A stretch of 64,000 bases of DNA from Paenibacillus sp. FSL H8-0048 (GTDB lineage: Bacteria > Bacillota > Bacilli > Paenibacillales > Paenibacillaceae). Where the stretch lies: contig NZ_JBBODF010000001.1 of assembly GCF_038002825.1 (NCBI RefSeq), forward strand, positions 1,674,001 to 1,738,000, given 5' to 3'. The position numbers were made by a program, and so were the translations under genes. The notes beneath the pieces are model-generated. The model made no database searches and was not told the origin of the DNA. It was given only the letters and a program-made list of their open reading frames with translations. Shown piece by piece: positions 1 to 9,808 of this stretch (within the stretch, counting starts at the first letter, position 1; the number at the start of each line of letters is the position of its first letter).

Positions 1-1344
1 GGCCATGATGATTTCCAGTATGCCCAGAAGGCACTGCGTCTGGGGGTGGAGGACTACTGCCTGAAGCCGTTCAGCGCTGCCGACCTGCTACAGCTCCTGC
101 GTAGCGTCAGCGCCCGGATTGATGAGGAACTAAGGATCAGGCACAAATATGCCTACACCCCCGAGAATCTGTTCGCGGATCTGTGCGGAGGCCTGATCAG
201 CACCGCTGCCGCTTACGAAGCGGCGGCCCAGCTTGAACTGCAATTAACAGCTCCTTACTACGCCGCCGCTGTATTTACTCTGCAACCTATGGAGGAGTCT
301 CCGGAGCCTCCCCCCGCTTCACCGGATGCTGAGGCGCTGTTAGCGGGTCTGCTGAAGGAGGCGGCTGACAGCTTCATCTACAAGCGCAGCCGCACAGAGA
401 CGGTCCTGATCTATAAAGGCAGTGATCCGGTCCAGATGAACCAGACCCTGGATGACCTGTGCGCGGCTGCGAAGCAGCGGCTGAGGGAAGGCTGCGGGCT
501 GGAGCTGTCCGTCAGCCGGGGCAAGGTCTGCGAACGTCTTCAGGGCATTCACCTCTCCTATCTGGAGGCCGAGAATGACCGGATGTTCAAGCAGATGTCC
601 AGAATGCATTCCGCAGCCATGCTTGAGGCGTATTATGACCCTAGCGCCCATGGGGTTCTGCTCGACAGAAGCCGGCTGGTCCAGTTCCTGAAGTCAGGCG
701 ACCACAGGCAGATGTCCGGCTTCCTGCTGGAGCTGTCCAAGGAGCTTGAGCAAATGAACTGGAACTCAGGATATGCCTGTTATCTGATGAATGATATCAC
801 CCTGGAGCTGGTCCAGACGGCGAAGAACGGGTTCCGCGCAGCCGCGGGCCGCGCCGGCATCCTCCAGGAATTGCAGACACAGCTGAAGCAAATCTCCAGT
901 AGTGATGACGGCATTCAGTATCTCAAGCAGTTATACGAGCGGCTATGGGAATGGCGTTCCGAAGGAGCAGACAAGCACCGTGAGCTGATTGACCGGGTGA
1001 AGCAATATATCCTTGAGCAATACGACAAGGAGCAGCTCTCCCTGAATGACATTTCCAAGGTGGTCAGGGTCAGTCCCAGCCATCTGAGCAAGACCTTCAG
1101 TCAGGCGACCGGGCAGACCATCACGGAATTCCTGACGGCTACACGTATGGACCGGGCCAAGGAGCTGCTGAAATCTACGGGGCACAAAACCTTTGAAATT
1201 GCCTATCTGGTCGGCTATAACGATCAGCATTATTTCTCCAACCTGTTCAAAAAAGTAACGGGGATGACGCCCATGGAATTCCGCAGGCAGGGAAATACCG
1301 GGGAGCAGCTGCACACGTTCCGCAGAGGGGCGGGAAATGCGTGA
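1..1344 (+). CDS. YesN-like AraC-type response regulator, 5' truncated by window
   Basis: The reading frame is open from base 1, so the start lies outside the window. The first residues (GHDDFQYAQKALRLGVEDY, then CLKPF) are the end of a CheY-like receiver domain with the conserved Lys-Pro; the phospho-acceptor Asp is not in view. A long middle region follows. The C-terminus is an AraC/HTH_18 domain (DISKVVRVSPSHLSKTF, then IAYLVGYNDQHYFSNLFKK). It overlaps the next gene by 4 bp (GTGA), so the two are translationally coupled. Family knowledge: such regulators act with YesM-type sensor kinases on sugar-uptake operons. The cognate kinase is probably just upstream, outside the window. Confidence 0.9.
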   Translation, partial: GHDDFQYAQKALRLGVEDYCLKPFSAADLLQLLRSVSARIDEELRIRHKYAYTPENLFADLCGGLISTAAAYEAAAQLELQLTAPYYAAAVFTLQPMEESPEPPPASPDAEALLAGLLKEAADSFIYKRSRTETVLIYKGSDPVQMNQTLDDLCAAAKQRLREGCGLELSVSRGKVCERLQGIHLSYLEAENDRMFKQMSRMHSAAMLEAYYDPSAHGVLLDRSRLVQFLKSGDHRQMSGFLLELSKELEQMNWNSGYACYLMNDITLELVQTAKNGFRAAAGRAGILQELQTQLKQISSSDDGIQYLKQLYERLWEWRSEGADKHRELIDRVKQYILEQYDKEQLSLNDISKVVRVSPSHLSKTFSQATGQTITEFLTATRMDRAKELLKSTGHKTFEIAYLVGYNDQHYFSNLFKKVTGMTPMEFRRQGNTGEQLHTFRRGAGNA

Positions 1345-2303
1345 GCGTGAACAGGCTTCGGGGATGGTCTGTGGTTCTTCTGCTGCTGACGGCGGGCTTC
1401 CTGCTTGGCGGCTGTCTTAAGGCATCAGGAGCAACGGATACTCCTCAGATAGCCGCGGGAGAGCCCCCGGCAAGCACAAGTGAAGAACCGCCGCTGACCT
1501 TCGGCATTATCTACCCTATGGTGAATGCCACTTACGAGATGATCACCGGAAAAGCGGAAGCGGTAGCCCGGAAGCATAACGTAGAGCTGCTGGTGCAGGC
1601 TCCCGATGAAGCCAATCTGGAGCAGCAGATCCGCATCATGGAGATGATGATTAAGCGGGGGGTAGACGGCATTGCAATTGCTCCGGTGGATTCGCAGGCG
1701 CTCACCGCGATAATTAACAAGGCGGCCGCTCAAGGGATACCCGTGGTCTGCTTCGAATCGGATTCGCCTGTCAGCCGGAGAACGGCCTATATCGGGGCGG
1801 ATAACCGGGCAACCGGCGCAGTGATGGGACAGACGGTGGAACGTCTGCTAAGCGGCAAAGGAATGATTCTGGTCGAGTCCGGGATGTCCCGGATGCAGAG
1901 CACCCGGGAACGCCTGCTTGGACTTGAAGCTTATCTGACTAAGCATACGGACATTGATGTACTGGAGATCCGCCACAATGACGGCAGTGAGGAACGGGCT
2001 GCCGGGCAGCTGGAGCAGATGATCTCGGACCATCCCCATTTCAGCGCGCTGGTCAATCTGGATTTTGTCTCCAGCACCAGCTCTGTCCTGGTCTGGAAGG
2101 CCAAGGGGCTGAAGCGTTATAACCTCGCCCTCGGCCTCACCCCTGCCTTGCAGCAGGCGCTGGATAACGGCCAGATCACCCGCGTAATCTCACAGAACGA
2201 GCAGAACTGGGGCGAGGATATCATCAACACGCTGCTTTTACTGTCCAAGGGCACAGACACAGCCCAATGGATCAACTCGGACATTGCGATTATTGGGGAG
2301 TAG
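1341..2303 (+). CDS. Sugar-binding lipoprotein, ribose/xylose-type (Peripla_BP_4)
   Basis: This 320-residue lipoprotein starts at a GTG overlapping the stop of the regulator gene. It has a hydrophobic signal ending in the lipobox LLGGC (Cys25). The rest resembles type I periplasmic binding proteins of the LacI/RbsB fold: a GIIYPMVNATYEMITGKAEA start, repeated alpha/beta pattern, GVDGIAIAPVDSQAL and IPVVCFESDSP hinge-type segments. No permease or ATPase gene is adjacent. Together with the coupling to a response regulator, this suggests it is the extracellular ligand sensor of a three-component system (binding protein, kinase, regulator, as in XylFII-LytS) rather than a transport subunit. The family call is firm; the sensing role is inference. 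Confidence 0.82.
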   Translation: MSVNRLRGWSVVLLLLTAGFLLGGCLKASGATDTPQIAAGEPPASTSEEPPLTFGIIYPMVNATYEMITGKAEAVARKHNVELLVQAPDEANLEQQIRIMEMMIKRGVDGIAIAPVDSQALTAIINKAAAQGIPVVCFESDSPVSRRTAYIGADNRATGAVMGQTVERLLSGKGMILVESGMSRMQSTRERLLGLEAYLTKHTDIDVLEIRHNDGSEERAAGQLEQMISDHPHFSALVNLDFVSSTSSVLVWKAKGLKRYNLALGLTPALQQALDNGQITRVISQNEQNWGEDIINTLLLLSKGTDTAQWINSDIAIIGE

Positions 2304-2306
2304 CCT

Positions 2307-3662
2307 TTAATAAGCCCCGGCGCTCAGCTTCAGAATCGTGCCGGTGGAAGCCGGAATGACATCCGCGTAACTCCCCAGTCCGAAATAGAAATCACCACCC
2401 TGTTCCTCGAAGGAACGGGCGAAGGTATCCCGGCTGAAGCGGAAGACTTCACTCCAGCCCTCCCCGCCGGCAGCGAAGCTGACAGCATTTTTGCGGTAGA
2501 CAACATTGGTATATTGTCCTGAAGCCTCCTTTATATAACCAAGCACATATACCGTCTCTCCGCGATCCAGAATATCCATTGGCACTACAGCAGAATCAGA
2601 CAACCGTTCCTTGCGCACACTCTGGAAGTTAGCTCCGGCCGAGAACAATCCCTGCGGAATCGATTGATGATCGTTATAGATCACCCCGGCAATATAGAGC
2701 AGCCGGTCGTTCACCGGGGTCGTGCGCAGAAGCTTCAGCCAAGGCTGGCCGCTGACACCGGGAACATTCACTTCACCGGGTTTGGTAACGAAGCTGAGCC
2801 CCGGAAACAGCTGGGTACTGGTAAATGTCAGCTTGGACGTCTGAATTCCCCCGCTTGTGCCCTGCTTAATGGAGGTCATATATCCCTTCTCATTCGCAAT
2901 CCCCTGGGTCTTCCCTGCCGTAGCCGAGGAAGCATACAGTGTGTCGCCCAGCTCGAACAGATTGTACGCACGCATAATACCATACTGGGAGACCGACCCG
3001 AAGCGGGTCCAGCTTGCTCCCCTGTTCGAAGACACGTAAATCAGGGGGCCTTCGTTAGCGCCCAGTGCTGCGTAGAGCTTGCCTTTGTAGTACGCCATGT
3101 CGTACACATGGATACCTCCGGGAATGTTCATGTATTGATCCCAATGATCCCCGTTCAGCCGGTAAAAATTCCCGTAAGCCCACCCGGGTACTCTGGAGTC
3201 ATGCCCGGGAATATACAGCTCCCCGTTCAATACCTTGAAGCTGTCGATCTGTTCATCCATGACATAGACATTGGTGGTCACCTTGCCTGTGGCCGGGTTC
3301 GTATACGTAACATCCTGCACAGAGAATTTATTCTGGGCAAGATCCCAGTAGTAGATTGGAACCGGCCCCGCATTGGGCGAAGGCGCATTGTTGCTGCTGT
3401 TGCCGTGACCCAGATAGATTTTGCCGCCAAAAAGCTGCATGTCCCAGACATTACGCGCATAAGCCGCTTTCTTGAACGGGCTGCCCAGCACGGTAATGGA
3501 AGAACTGACGTCGACAGCAGCCGCAGCCGCAGCCTCTGTACCTGTAACCTGTTCACTCCCGGCAGGCGAAGCCAGCACCCGCCCCCCTCCCGCATAGGAT
3601 ACAGCACCCAGCAGCATAAGCCCCGCACACAACCGGCTTATAGGTTTTATTACTCCACGCAT
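2307..3662 (-). CDS. Secreted protein with probable seven-bladed beta-propeller, function unknown
   Basis: 451 residues with an N-terminal signal peptide (about residues 1-32, ending near VLASPAG). The start has a clear ribosome site (TTAGGAGGATTTACT-ATG). About seven repeats of an aromatic/hydrophobic blade pattern are visible, e.g. VWDMQLFGGKIYLGHG, IDSFKVLNGELYIPGHD, VYDMAYYKGKLYAALG and ARSFEEQGGDFYFGLG. This argues for a Kelch-like or sialidase-like propeller. No catalytic signature is recognised, so no activity is assigned. It converges with the upstream lipoprotein gene with only 3 bp between stops. It is co-oriented with the large GH30-like gene but separated from it by a terminator. 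Confidence 0.7.
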   Translation of the reverse strand: MRGVIKPISRLCAGLMLLGAVSYAGGGRVLASPAGSEQVTGTEAAAAAAVDVSSSITVLGSPFKKAAYARNVWDMQLFGGKIYLGHGNSSNNAPSPNAGPVPIYYWDLAQNKFSVQDVTYTNPATGKVTTNVYVMDEQIDSFKVLNGELYIPGHDSRVPGWAYGNFYRLNGDHWDQYMNIPGGIHVYDMAYYKGKLYAALGANEGPLIYVSSNRGASWTRFGSVSQYGIMRAYNLFELGDTLYASSATAGKTQGIANEKGYMTSIKQGTSGGIQTSKLTFTSTQLFPGLSFVTKPGEVNVPGVSGQPWLKLLRTTPVNDRLLYIAGVIYNDHQSIPQGLFSAGANFQSVRKERLSDSAVVPMDILDRGETVYVLGYIKEASGQYTNVVYRKNAVSFAAGGEGWSEVFRFSRDTFARSFEEQGGDFYFGLGSYADVIPASTGTILKLSAGAY

Positions 3663-3734
3663 AGTAAATCCTCCTAATCTTTGGAATGAAGCAATGATAA
3701 ACTAATTATTTGTAAAAAAGAAGATATAAATCAA

Positions 3735-3807
3735 AAATCCCCCTCCAACCAGCCAGCATCCGGCCCATCTTCCGATGGGTGGACACTTGCGGCCGTGAGG
3801 GGGATTT
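3735..3807 (-). terminator. Long-loop intrinsic terminator for the GH30-like gene
   Basis: An 11-bp perfect stem (AAATCCCCCTC paired with GAGGGGGATTT) encloses about 51 nt that contain a second hairpin (CCCATC/GATGGG). Read on the minus strand the 3' arm runs into GGGGGATTTTTGA, giving the U-tract. It lies 45 bp after the stop at 3852 and upstream of the propeller gene. A similarly built element lies after the GH5 gene at 45666-45738. Confidence 0.65.
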
Positions 3808-3851
3808 GATGTGATTCTATGCTTTTACCTGCGGGATTGTGCTTCTCTGAC

Positions 3852-6800
3852 TTACTTCTTCATCATACGGAAGATTATGACTGCGGCTTCCGCCCGGGTG
3901 GTGACTGCTGCGGGATGGATGGAGGTGCCGTCTCCCCGCACAATGCCTTCTCTGACCAGAGCGGCTACACTATTTACGGCATACTTTGCTACCTTACTGC
4001 TGTCCGTATAGCCGCTTAATTCTCCGGCACTGCCGCTAACCGTCAATTTGTTCAACGTCTTCAGTGCTCTGGCAGCGATGACCATCATATCCTGTCTGGT
4101 GATTTCTCCCTGCGGATTGAAGCTGCTTCCGCCCACTCCCTGGATGATTCCCAGCTTCTTGGCGATGCCCAATGCTTCATAATAATAGGCTCCCTGATGA
4201 ACATCCGTGAAGCTGGAGTTTGCCTGTGCGCCTGCCTCTGCCTCCGCTTCAAGTCCGAGAGCCCGCACGAGCATCAGCACAAAATCCGCTCGCGTGATGT
4301 TCTTCTCCGGGTTAAACGTGGTACTGGAGGTTCCTGTGATAATACCCAGCCCGTATAGCGTGTCAATCGCCTCGGAAGCCCAGCTATACTTGGCCTGCAC
4401 ATCCCGGAACGGGCTGGCAGGCACCGGTGAAGGTGCCGAAGTTACAGCCGGTGTCGGCGATGGCGACACTACTGCACCAGGCACAGGAGTAGGCGTTGGT
4501 GCAGATGACGGCTTAGATGCTGGCATAGATGTCGGCACTGGTGTAGACGCTGGTGTCGGCGTTGGTGTCGGATTCGGCGTCGGTATAGTTGTTGGCGCCG
4601 GCTCAGACGGACCGCTGCTGTCTTTTAGCGTAGTTACAGAGAGGGCAGGACCATTCATGCTCCAGTTCCCGGCTTCATCCCCGGCCTGCACCGAGAAATT
4701 ATACCTTGTTCCCGCAGTAAGCCCGGTTACCTCGTACCGCAGGTCTGTTCCAGATAACGCAGCGATTTCCTCTGCTCCCCTATAGACTTTGTAGCCGGTC
4801 ACTCCCGTATCATCCCCAGCCTGCGTCCAGGTTAACGTCAGGCCGGATGCCGTGATCCGTGAAGCTTCAAGTGTGCTTCTCTCCATCCAGACCGGAGGTG
4901 TGATATCCGCAGCAGGCAGCGTGGTTGCTGACACAGAGGGCCCATCCTCGCTCCAATTGCCGTCCGTATCCCCTGCCTCCACTTTGAACATATACTGCGA
5001 ACCAGGCTGCAATCCCGTTACCTGATAACTGTATACAGCACCGGTTACGGTCTCCGTATACACAGCAGCTGTAACCGTAACCGGCTGATCTCCGGTTCCG
5101 TTCGTAATCCGGTATCCGTAGATGCCTCTGTCATCTGTAGCCGTAGCCGACCAGGTCAACGTCAACCCGTCACTTGTGATATTGGAAGCGGCAAGCGTGC
5201 TTCCTTCGGCCCAGACCGGCGGCGTGATGTCTTCACCCGGCAGGGTGGTCACTATAACGGACGGTCCGTCCTTACTCCAACTCCCCGCAGCATCTCTTGC
5301 CTCCACCTTGAAGGTATACTGCGTGTTCGGCAGCAGCCCGGATATCTCATAACGGTATACAGCTCCGGCTTCAGTCTCCACCGGCTCACTGCCGGTTACA
5401 AGCAGCGGCTCGGCAGCAATCCCGTTGTAGATGCGGTAGCCGGTAACGCCCAGATTATCCATTGCCGCCGGCCACGATAAGGTAACCCCTGTACGCGTAA
5501 TACCGGTAGCTTCAAGCTTGCTTCCCTCAGGCCAGATTATTTCCCCCGTCTCCCCCAGGGTCTTCACCAGAGTAACCCCCGAGAAGGTGACCTTGAAGTC
5601 CGTTACAGCGCTCGTATTGGTTCCATACAATTGCACCTTGGCAGCCTTAAAGAATTCCGGAGTATACGTGGACGGACTGCCCATCGCAGTCCAGGAAGAG
5701 CCGCTGTTGGTGGAGAAATAGCCTTGCACCACATTGCCTTCTTTTACAATCCGCAAGAAATAGTTAGTACCGCTTAAGTTGGTTTGGTTCGTATTGTTGG
5801 TGAAGGACTGGGTGCCGCTTTTGCCTGAATTATTGACTTTGATATTGCTGCTGACCTTCCTTGCATTGATCCGGTAAAATTCTCCGCTTGAACTGCCGCT
5901 GATACCAAGCCCCACCTGGGAGTTCTCGCCCATGGACGGATCATTCAGCGGTTTGTCAACGGTAAGCTTCGCCGTCAGCGTCCAGTTGCCGTCAGCGGAG
6001 CCTGGAAGCTGCAGCATATTATGGCTGCCCGGATACTCCGTATCGCTCTTCAAGGTCTGAATCTCTGCACCATCCGCGCTATAGCGGAGTGCCGCCTGCG
6101 GCTCAGCCGGATTTACCACCTCCCAGCCTGCCGGAAGGCCATTCGAGAAATCAACCACCTCGTTTGTGCTGAAGAAAATTTTATAGGTCTTCACTTGTTG
6201 CCCTTTAATAAAACGGACCACCGCCGTGCCCTGCGCACTGCCCGCCTGCGAGAGGCTTACAAGCTCAGCCGGATCACTGGTTGCCGCCGTAACCTTCGGA
6301 ATGGCATTCCCGGTTACTGTATATTTATATTCAGTTTTCCCTTCATCAAAATCAGACGGCTGAACGCCATTGATAAAGAGGTTGCGGGAGACAACCGCCT
6401 CAGGAGTAAGCGACATTTGGTCGGCATACAGGATGTTGGCATCCTTCGCATACACCGCCAGAACCACCTTTGCTGTGCCTGCGGGCTCATCGTACGTAAA
6501 CGGCTGATTAGGGGTCTCATGCCAGTCCGCCACCTTCACATCCACAGGCTGGAAGGAGCTTAAGGCCAGCGGGCCGCCTTCAAGAATACGTCCAACCAGC
6601 CGGCCGTTCTGCCAGTACGCCGGATCACCAGCTTCACGGGCGGCATAAGGCTCCGGCATATCGCGCCCGTTGATCGGGTCCATGCCAAGCTGAACTCCAT
6701 CCTTGCCGTAATACACCAGCGCCACTTCCACATCTCCGGGATGCTCCGCAGCGACATCATAGCTGTCCGGGCGGCTCATCATCGAGAGGAAATAGCCCTT

Positions 6801-9623
6801 GAAGTTATAGCTCTCGCCCGGGCTCAGCTTGCCGGTCACATCCTGCCAGATGCCGTCATACTGCTCCGCGGCTGCAGTGCGGCCCGCAAGCTTCCCGGAC
6901 CCGGCAACCTTGGAGGTAGAGCTGTTCTTCAGGTAACGGGAGAGTCCCGAGTAGCTCTGCACTGTATCTGCCGTAAGCACAGGTCCTGTGACAGCAGGCT
7001 CGAAGCTGCCGTTATTGTAACGGCCTGCCGACCAGTGATCTGTATTCGAGGCTGTGGCTGTATCGAAATCTCCATTCAGCAGCAGGTTCCCCGGAATCGT
7101 CACGACCGAGTTGTTGGCAGCCGCACTCCAGTCCGAATCACCTGCGCCAAACAGGAAGCGGTCAATGGTAATCGTGCCCTCAGCCCCGTTAGGCTCAGCC
7201 ACAATATAAAGATCCTTGTGCCCGTAAGCACTGAGATCACCGGTATCGACCATAGTCTGGAACTTGCCGTAGCTGTCATTGGCCGGTACCGCAATCGCTG
7301 CGACCCGCGTACCCTGGGACAGGATGTCGGCGCTGCTGCCGGCAGCAGTCCCTACGGGAAGGACGTAAGCGGCAAGCTTGCCTCCCTGAGCCGACTTCGT
7401 CTGGGCGGTAAGATACAGCAAGTGTCTGCGGACCACGCCGCCGTTCGCCGAGCCGTCTGCAAAGTTCACATTGTTGTAAGCGAGGTACCCGCCTGCCCCC
7501 AGTGTCACTGCCTCATTGGCACGGCCTGCTTGGCCTGCACTGTCGCCGGGCACACGGTTGTCATTCCCCTCTGCCTCAAGCGTGGAGAAGATATCGCGTT
7601 CCCCGTCCAGCCCCTGATAGGCGGCAAAGGTTCCCTTAGACGGAACAACCGTTACGACGCTGGCCGATGGAATATCAATAACGAACTTGCCGCCCGATAC
7701 CGGAATCGTACCCAGCTTCTTCTGATTCTCGCTTCCCGAGGTGCGGAACACGGTCACGCTGTCTGTTCCTGCCGGGAAGTCCTTCAGATTGAATTCCAGT
7801 GGCTGGACGCTGTCATCATTGTTCGCATTCGATACCGTCATCGAGAAATCACCCGTAGCCGGATTCTTGAAGCCGACCACATTCAGATCGGGCGCCGGTA
7901 CGCGTGTAACCTCAAAGCGCACATCGCCGGGATTCATGAACCGGGAGAAATGCCCGTAGCTGTAAAAGCGCTTGAACAACCGGTATTCACCGGTCAGTGT
8001 GCTGATCCGTCCCGGCTCCTGCTGGGAGTTGGTCGTCGCGAAGCGGATCAGGTCAGAGCCGTCCGCGCCGTTGCTGTCCCACATGCTCCACCAGACAAAG
8101 CCGGTGAAGCCCGGACTACTGGTGAACATATTGGTCAGCAGATTGGACCAGCGCACTGCGTCATTGATATTCTGATTGCCGTAGCGCTGGGTATACGCGC
8201 CAGCCGATCCGTCACCGGTGTCCTGGTTCATGAATTCTGCCTGCCAGAGCTTATACTTATTCAGCCATTCGGGATACTTGCTGCCATCCTTGGTGTAATC
8301 CAGAGGACTCTTGGAGAAATCACCGGTATGATACAGCTTGTTCTCATCTGTACCGATCCCCACTGTACCGTAGAGATGGGTGGTGAATACATCGAGATAG
8401 GGATTCTTGTCGAGTGCATTATCCGGGTCCGTCTGCGAGAACACCTCGCCGCCTCTGCTTAAGGAAGCGCCCAGATTCGTGCCGTCCACGGCGGCAAGCT
8501 GGGGAATGAAATCAATGAGCTTGCCTTCGGGGTTCTTAATATCATAGAGATCGCCGCCGGGCTGCATCGATTTTTTCAAGGCAGGTCCGATATAGCCGTT
8601 AATCAGTTCCGTAACATAAGCGGCTGAGCCGCCCGCCAGATCGACTTCGTTAAAAGGATTGATGTGGGTTATCGGAATCCCCCACTGTTCCCACATGCCG
8701 CGAATATAATTGACAAGATAATCTGCATAGGCCTGATAATATATTTTGACCGGTTTTCCGTCGATGGTGGCGATGTCGCCGCGGATAATTTTGCTGGGAG
8801 AATTGGTGTTGGATTGGCTCATCCAATAAGGGACGGTCCAGGTGCAGGCATAGAATTGCTTGACGCCATACTGCTGTGCCTGGAGCATAGTCCAGACCTG
8901 ATCGATATCGAACAGCTCTTTGCGGGTACGCGGGGAATTCTTGATGACTACAGGCTGTTCACCAGGCTTACTGAGGAGATTGGTCGGGCCGCCGTCGTCA
9001 TTGCCGATCGGCTGGTTCCAGGAGGGATAATCCCATACAAAGTCTTGCACAGGTACAAGGGTTCCAGGAGCATGCTCCGGTTCGACCGGCCAGATGCTGT
9101 CAGTATTGCCGTCGTAATAACGGTTCTCCGCTTCGATCTTGTAGCCGTATTGTCCTGCTGTTCCACGCATGGGAATGGCATTCCCATCAATGTCGAAGCC
9201 GGGATGATTCACATCGGCCAGGAGACTGGTGAGCGGGTTGAACCCCGGGCTTGCCGCAGTAGCCCCGGAAGCCGTCAGGCCGCCGTTATCACCAATGATC
9301 ACCCGGACAATGTCGTGGCCTGTACCCTTTTGTTCACTGAAGGTCAGATCCAGCAGATGCCGGACCGTATCCTGATGGCCGGCTGAAGCGAGCTGCAGCA
9401 TATGCACGGAATCCGTATACGCATAGGCGGCTCCTACACCATCCATCGTCTGATAGCTCTTGTACCAATCTGCTGTTACCTGTGCCGGAGCAATAGCAGC
9501 CTGCACGTCAGCAGCCGGAGCAGCTTGAAGCGGGTTAGAGAATGGCATAGGGGTAATGACGGATAGCAGCAGCACACCAGCCATGGAAACTGAGAGTGCC
9601 TTTCTCCTGATCTTTTTACTCAT
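3852..9623 (-). CDS. Giant secreted GH30-like glycoside hydrolase with CBM-like, FN3 and SLH domains
   Basis: 1923 residues from the ATG at 9623, chosen because AGAGGAGG lies just upstream and the signal peptide (KKIRRKALSVSMAGVLLLSV) follows directly; the frame is open 99 bp further. Residues about 50-600 form a clan GH-A catalytic domain related to GH30: the entry motif MDGVGAAYAYTDS, likely acid/base Glu326 in NPFNEVD and nucleophile Glu463 in LWQAEF. Then come a CBM6-like region, a CBM4_9-like region (NLLLNGDFD), a cadherin-like strand domain, a concanavalin-like domain, three fibronectin III domains, a Pro/Thr linker and three C-terminal SLH domains for cell-wall attachment. Substrate is not certain; xylan or a beta-1,6-linked glycan are candidates. 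It has its own promoter. Confidence 0.85.
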   Translation of the reverse strand: MSKKIRRKALSVSMAGVLLLSVITPMPFSNPLQAAPAADVQAAIAPAQVTADWYKSYQTMDGVGAAYAYTDSVHMLQLASAGHQDTVRHLLDLTFSEQKGTGHDIVRVIIGDNGGLTASGATAASPGFNPLTSLLADVNHPGFDIDGNAIPMRGTAGQYGYKIEAENRYYDGNTDSIWPVEPEHAPGTLVPVQDFVWDYPSWNQPIGNDDGGPTNLLSKPGEQPVVIKNSPRTRKELFDIDQVWTMLQAQQYGVKQFYACTWTVPYWMSQSNTNSPSKIIRGDIATIDGKPVKIYYQAYADYLVNYIRGMWEQWGIPITHINPFNEVDLAGGSAAYVTELINGYIGPALKKSMQPGGDLYDIKNPEGKLIDFIPQLAAVDGTNLGASLSRGGEVFSQTDPDNALDKNPYLDVFTTHLYGTVGIGTDENKLYHTGDFSKSPLDYTKDGSKYPEWLNKYKLWQAEFMNQDTGDGSAGAYTQRYGNQNINDAVRWSNLLTNMFTSSPGFTGFVWWSMWDSNGADGSDLIRFATTNSQQEPGRISTLTGEYRLFKRFYSYGHFSRFMNPGDVRFEVTRVPAPDLNVVGFKNPATGDFSMTVSNANNDDSVQPLEFNLKDFPAGTDSVTVFRTSGSENQKKLGTIPVSGGKFVIDIPSASVVTVVPSKGTFAAYQGLDGERDIFSTLEAEGNDNRVPGDSAGQAGRANEAVTLGAGGYLAYNNVNFADGSANGGVVRRHLLYLTAQTKSAQGGKLAAYVLPVGTAAGSSADILSQGTRVAAIAVPANDSYGKFQTMVDTGDLSAYGHKDLYIVAEPNGAEGTITIDRFLFGAGDSDWSAAANNSVVTIPGNLLLNGDFDTATASNTDHWSAGRYNNGSFEPAVTGPVLTADTVQSYSGLSRYLKNSSTSKVAGSGKLAGRTAAAEQYDGIWQDVTGKLSPGESYNFKGYFLSMMSRPDSYDVAAEHPGDVEVALVYYGKDGVQLGMDPINGRDMPEPYAAREAGDPAYWQNGRLVGRILEGGPLALSSFQPVDVKVADWHETPNQPFTYDEPAGTAKVVLAVYAKDANILYADQMSLTPEAVVSRNLFINGVQPSDFDEGKTEYKYTVTGNAIPKVTAATSDPAELVSLSQAGSAQGTAVVRFIKGQQVKTYKIFFSTNEVVDFSNGLPAGWEVVNPAEPQAALRYSADGAEIQTLKSDTEYPGSHNMLQLPGSADGNWTLTAKLTVDKPLNDPSMGENSQVGLGISGSSSGEFYRINARKVSSNIKVNNSGKSGTQSFTNNTNQTNLSGTNYFLRIVKEGNVVQGYFSTNSGSSWTAMGSPSTYTPEFFKAAKVQLYGTNTSAVTDFKVTFSGVTLVKTLGETGEIIWPEGSKLEATGITRTGVTLSWPAAMDNLGVTGYRIYNGIAAEPLLVTGSEPVETEAGAVYRYEISGLLPNTQYTFKVEARDAAGSWSKDGPSVIVTTLPGEDITPPVWAEGSTLAASNITSDGLTLTWSATATDDRGIYGYRITNGTGDQPVTVTAAVYTETVTGAVYSYQVTGLQPGSQYMFKVEAGDTDGNWSEDGPSVSATTLPAADITPPVWMERSTLEASRITASGLTLTWTQAGDDTGVTGYKVYRGAEEIAALSGTDLRYEVTGLTAGTRYNFSVQAGDEAGNWSMNGPALSVTTLKDSSGPSEPAPTTIPTPNPTPTPTPASTPVPTSMPASKPSSAPTPTPVPGAVVSPSPTPAVTSAPSPVPASPFRDVQAKYSWASEAIDTLYGLGIITGTSSTTFNPEKNITRADFVLMLVRALGLEAEAEAGAQANSSFTDVHQGAYYYEALGIAKKLGIIQGVGGSSFNPQGEITRQDMMVIAARALKTLNKLTVSGSAGELSGYTDSSKVAKYAVNSVAALVREGIVRGDGTSIHPAAVTTRAEAAVIIFRMMKK

Positions 9624-9720
9624 CCTAGATATTCCTCCTCTTGTATGCGCTTTCATGGTTTTGCCTGGTAATATCTTAACAACTGAACTTGGACATTTGT
9701 AGCAGAAGGATGCACGATTC

Positions 9721-9748
9721 ATTTTAAAATAACACTATTCTCTTTCAA
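9721..9748 (-). promoter_or_regulatory. Sigma-A-type promoter of the GH30-like gene, with cre-like overlap
   Basis: On the minus strand TTGAAA (9748-9743), a 16-bp spacer, then TAAAAT (9726-9721), about 100 bp before the chosen start. Directly upstream, GGCAAACGTTTAAA (9750-9763 region) matches the CcpA cre consensus at 12 of 14 positions. The promoter call is by eye only. Confidence 0.45.
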
Positions 9749-9808
9749 ATTTAAACGTTTGCCCCGAAAGAAGCAGAAACGGCTGTGCCGTCCTTTAAAA
9801 TATCAAAA

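Noticed and set aside
6741..8462. 573-residue plus-strand frame opposite the GH30-like gene
   Set aside because: Antisense shadow of a strongly supported coding sequence with signal peptide, catalytic motifs and domains on the minus strand.
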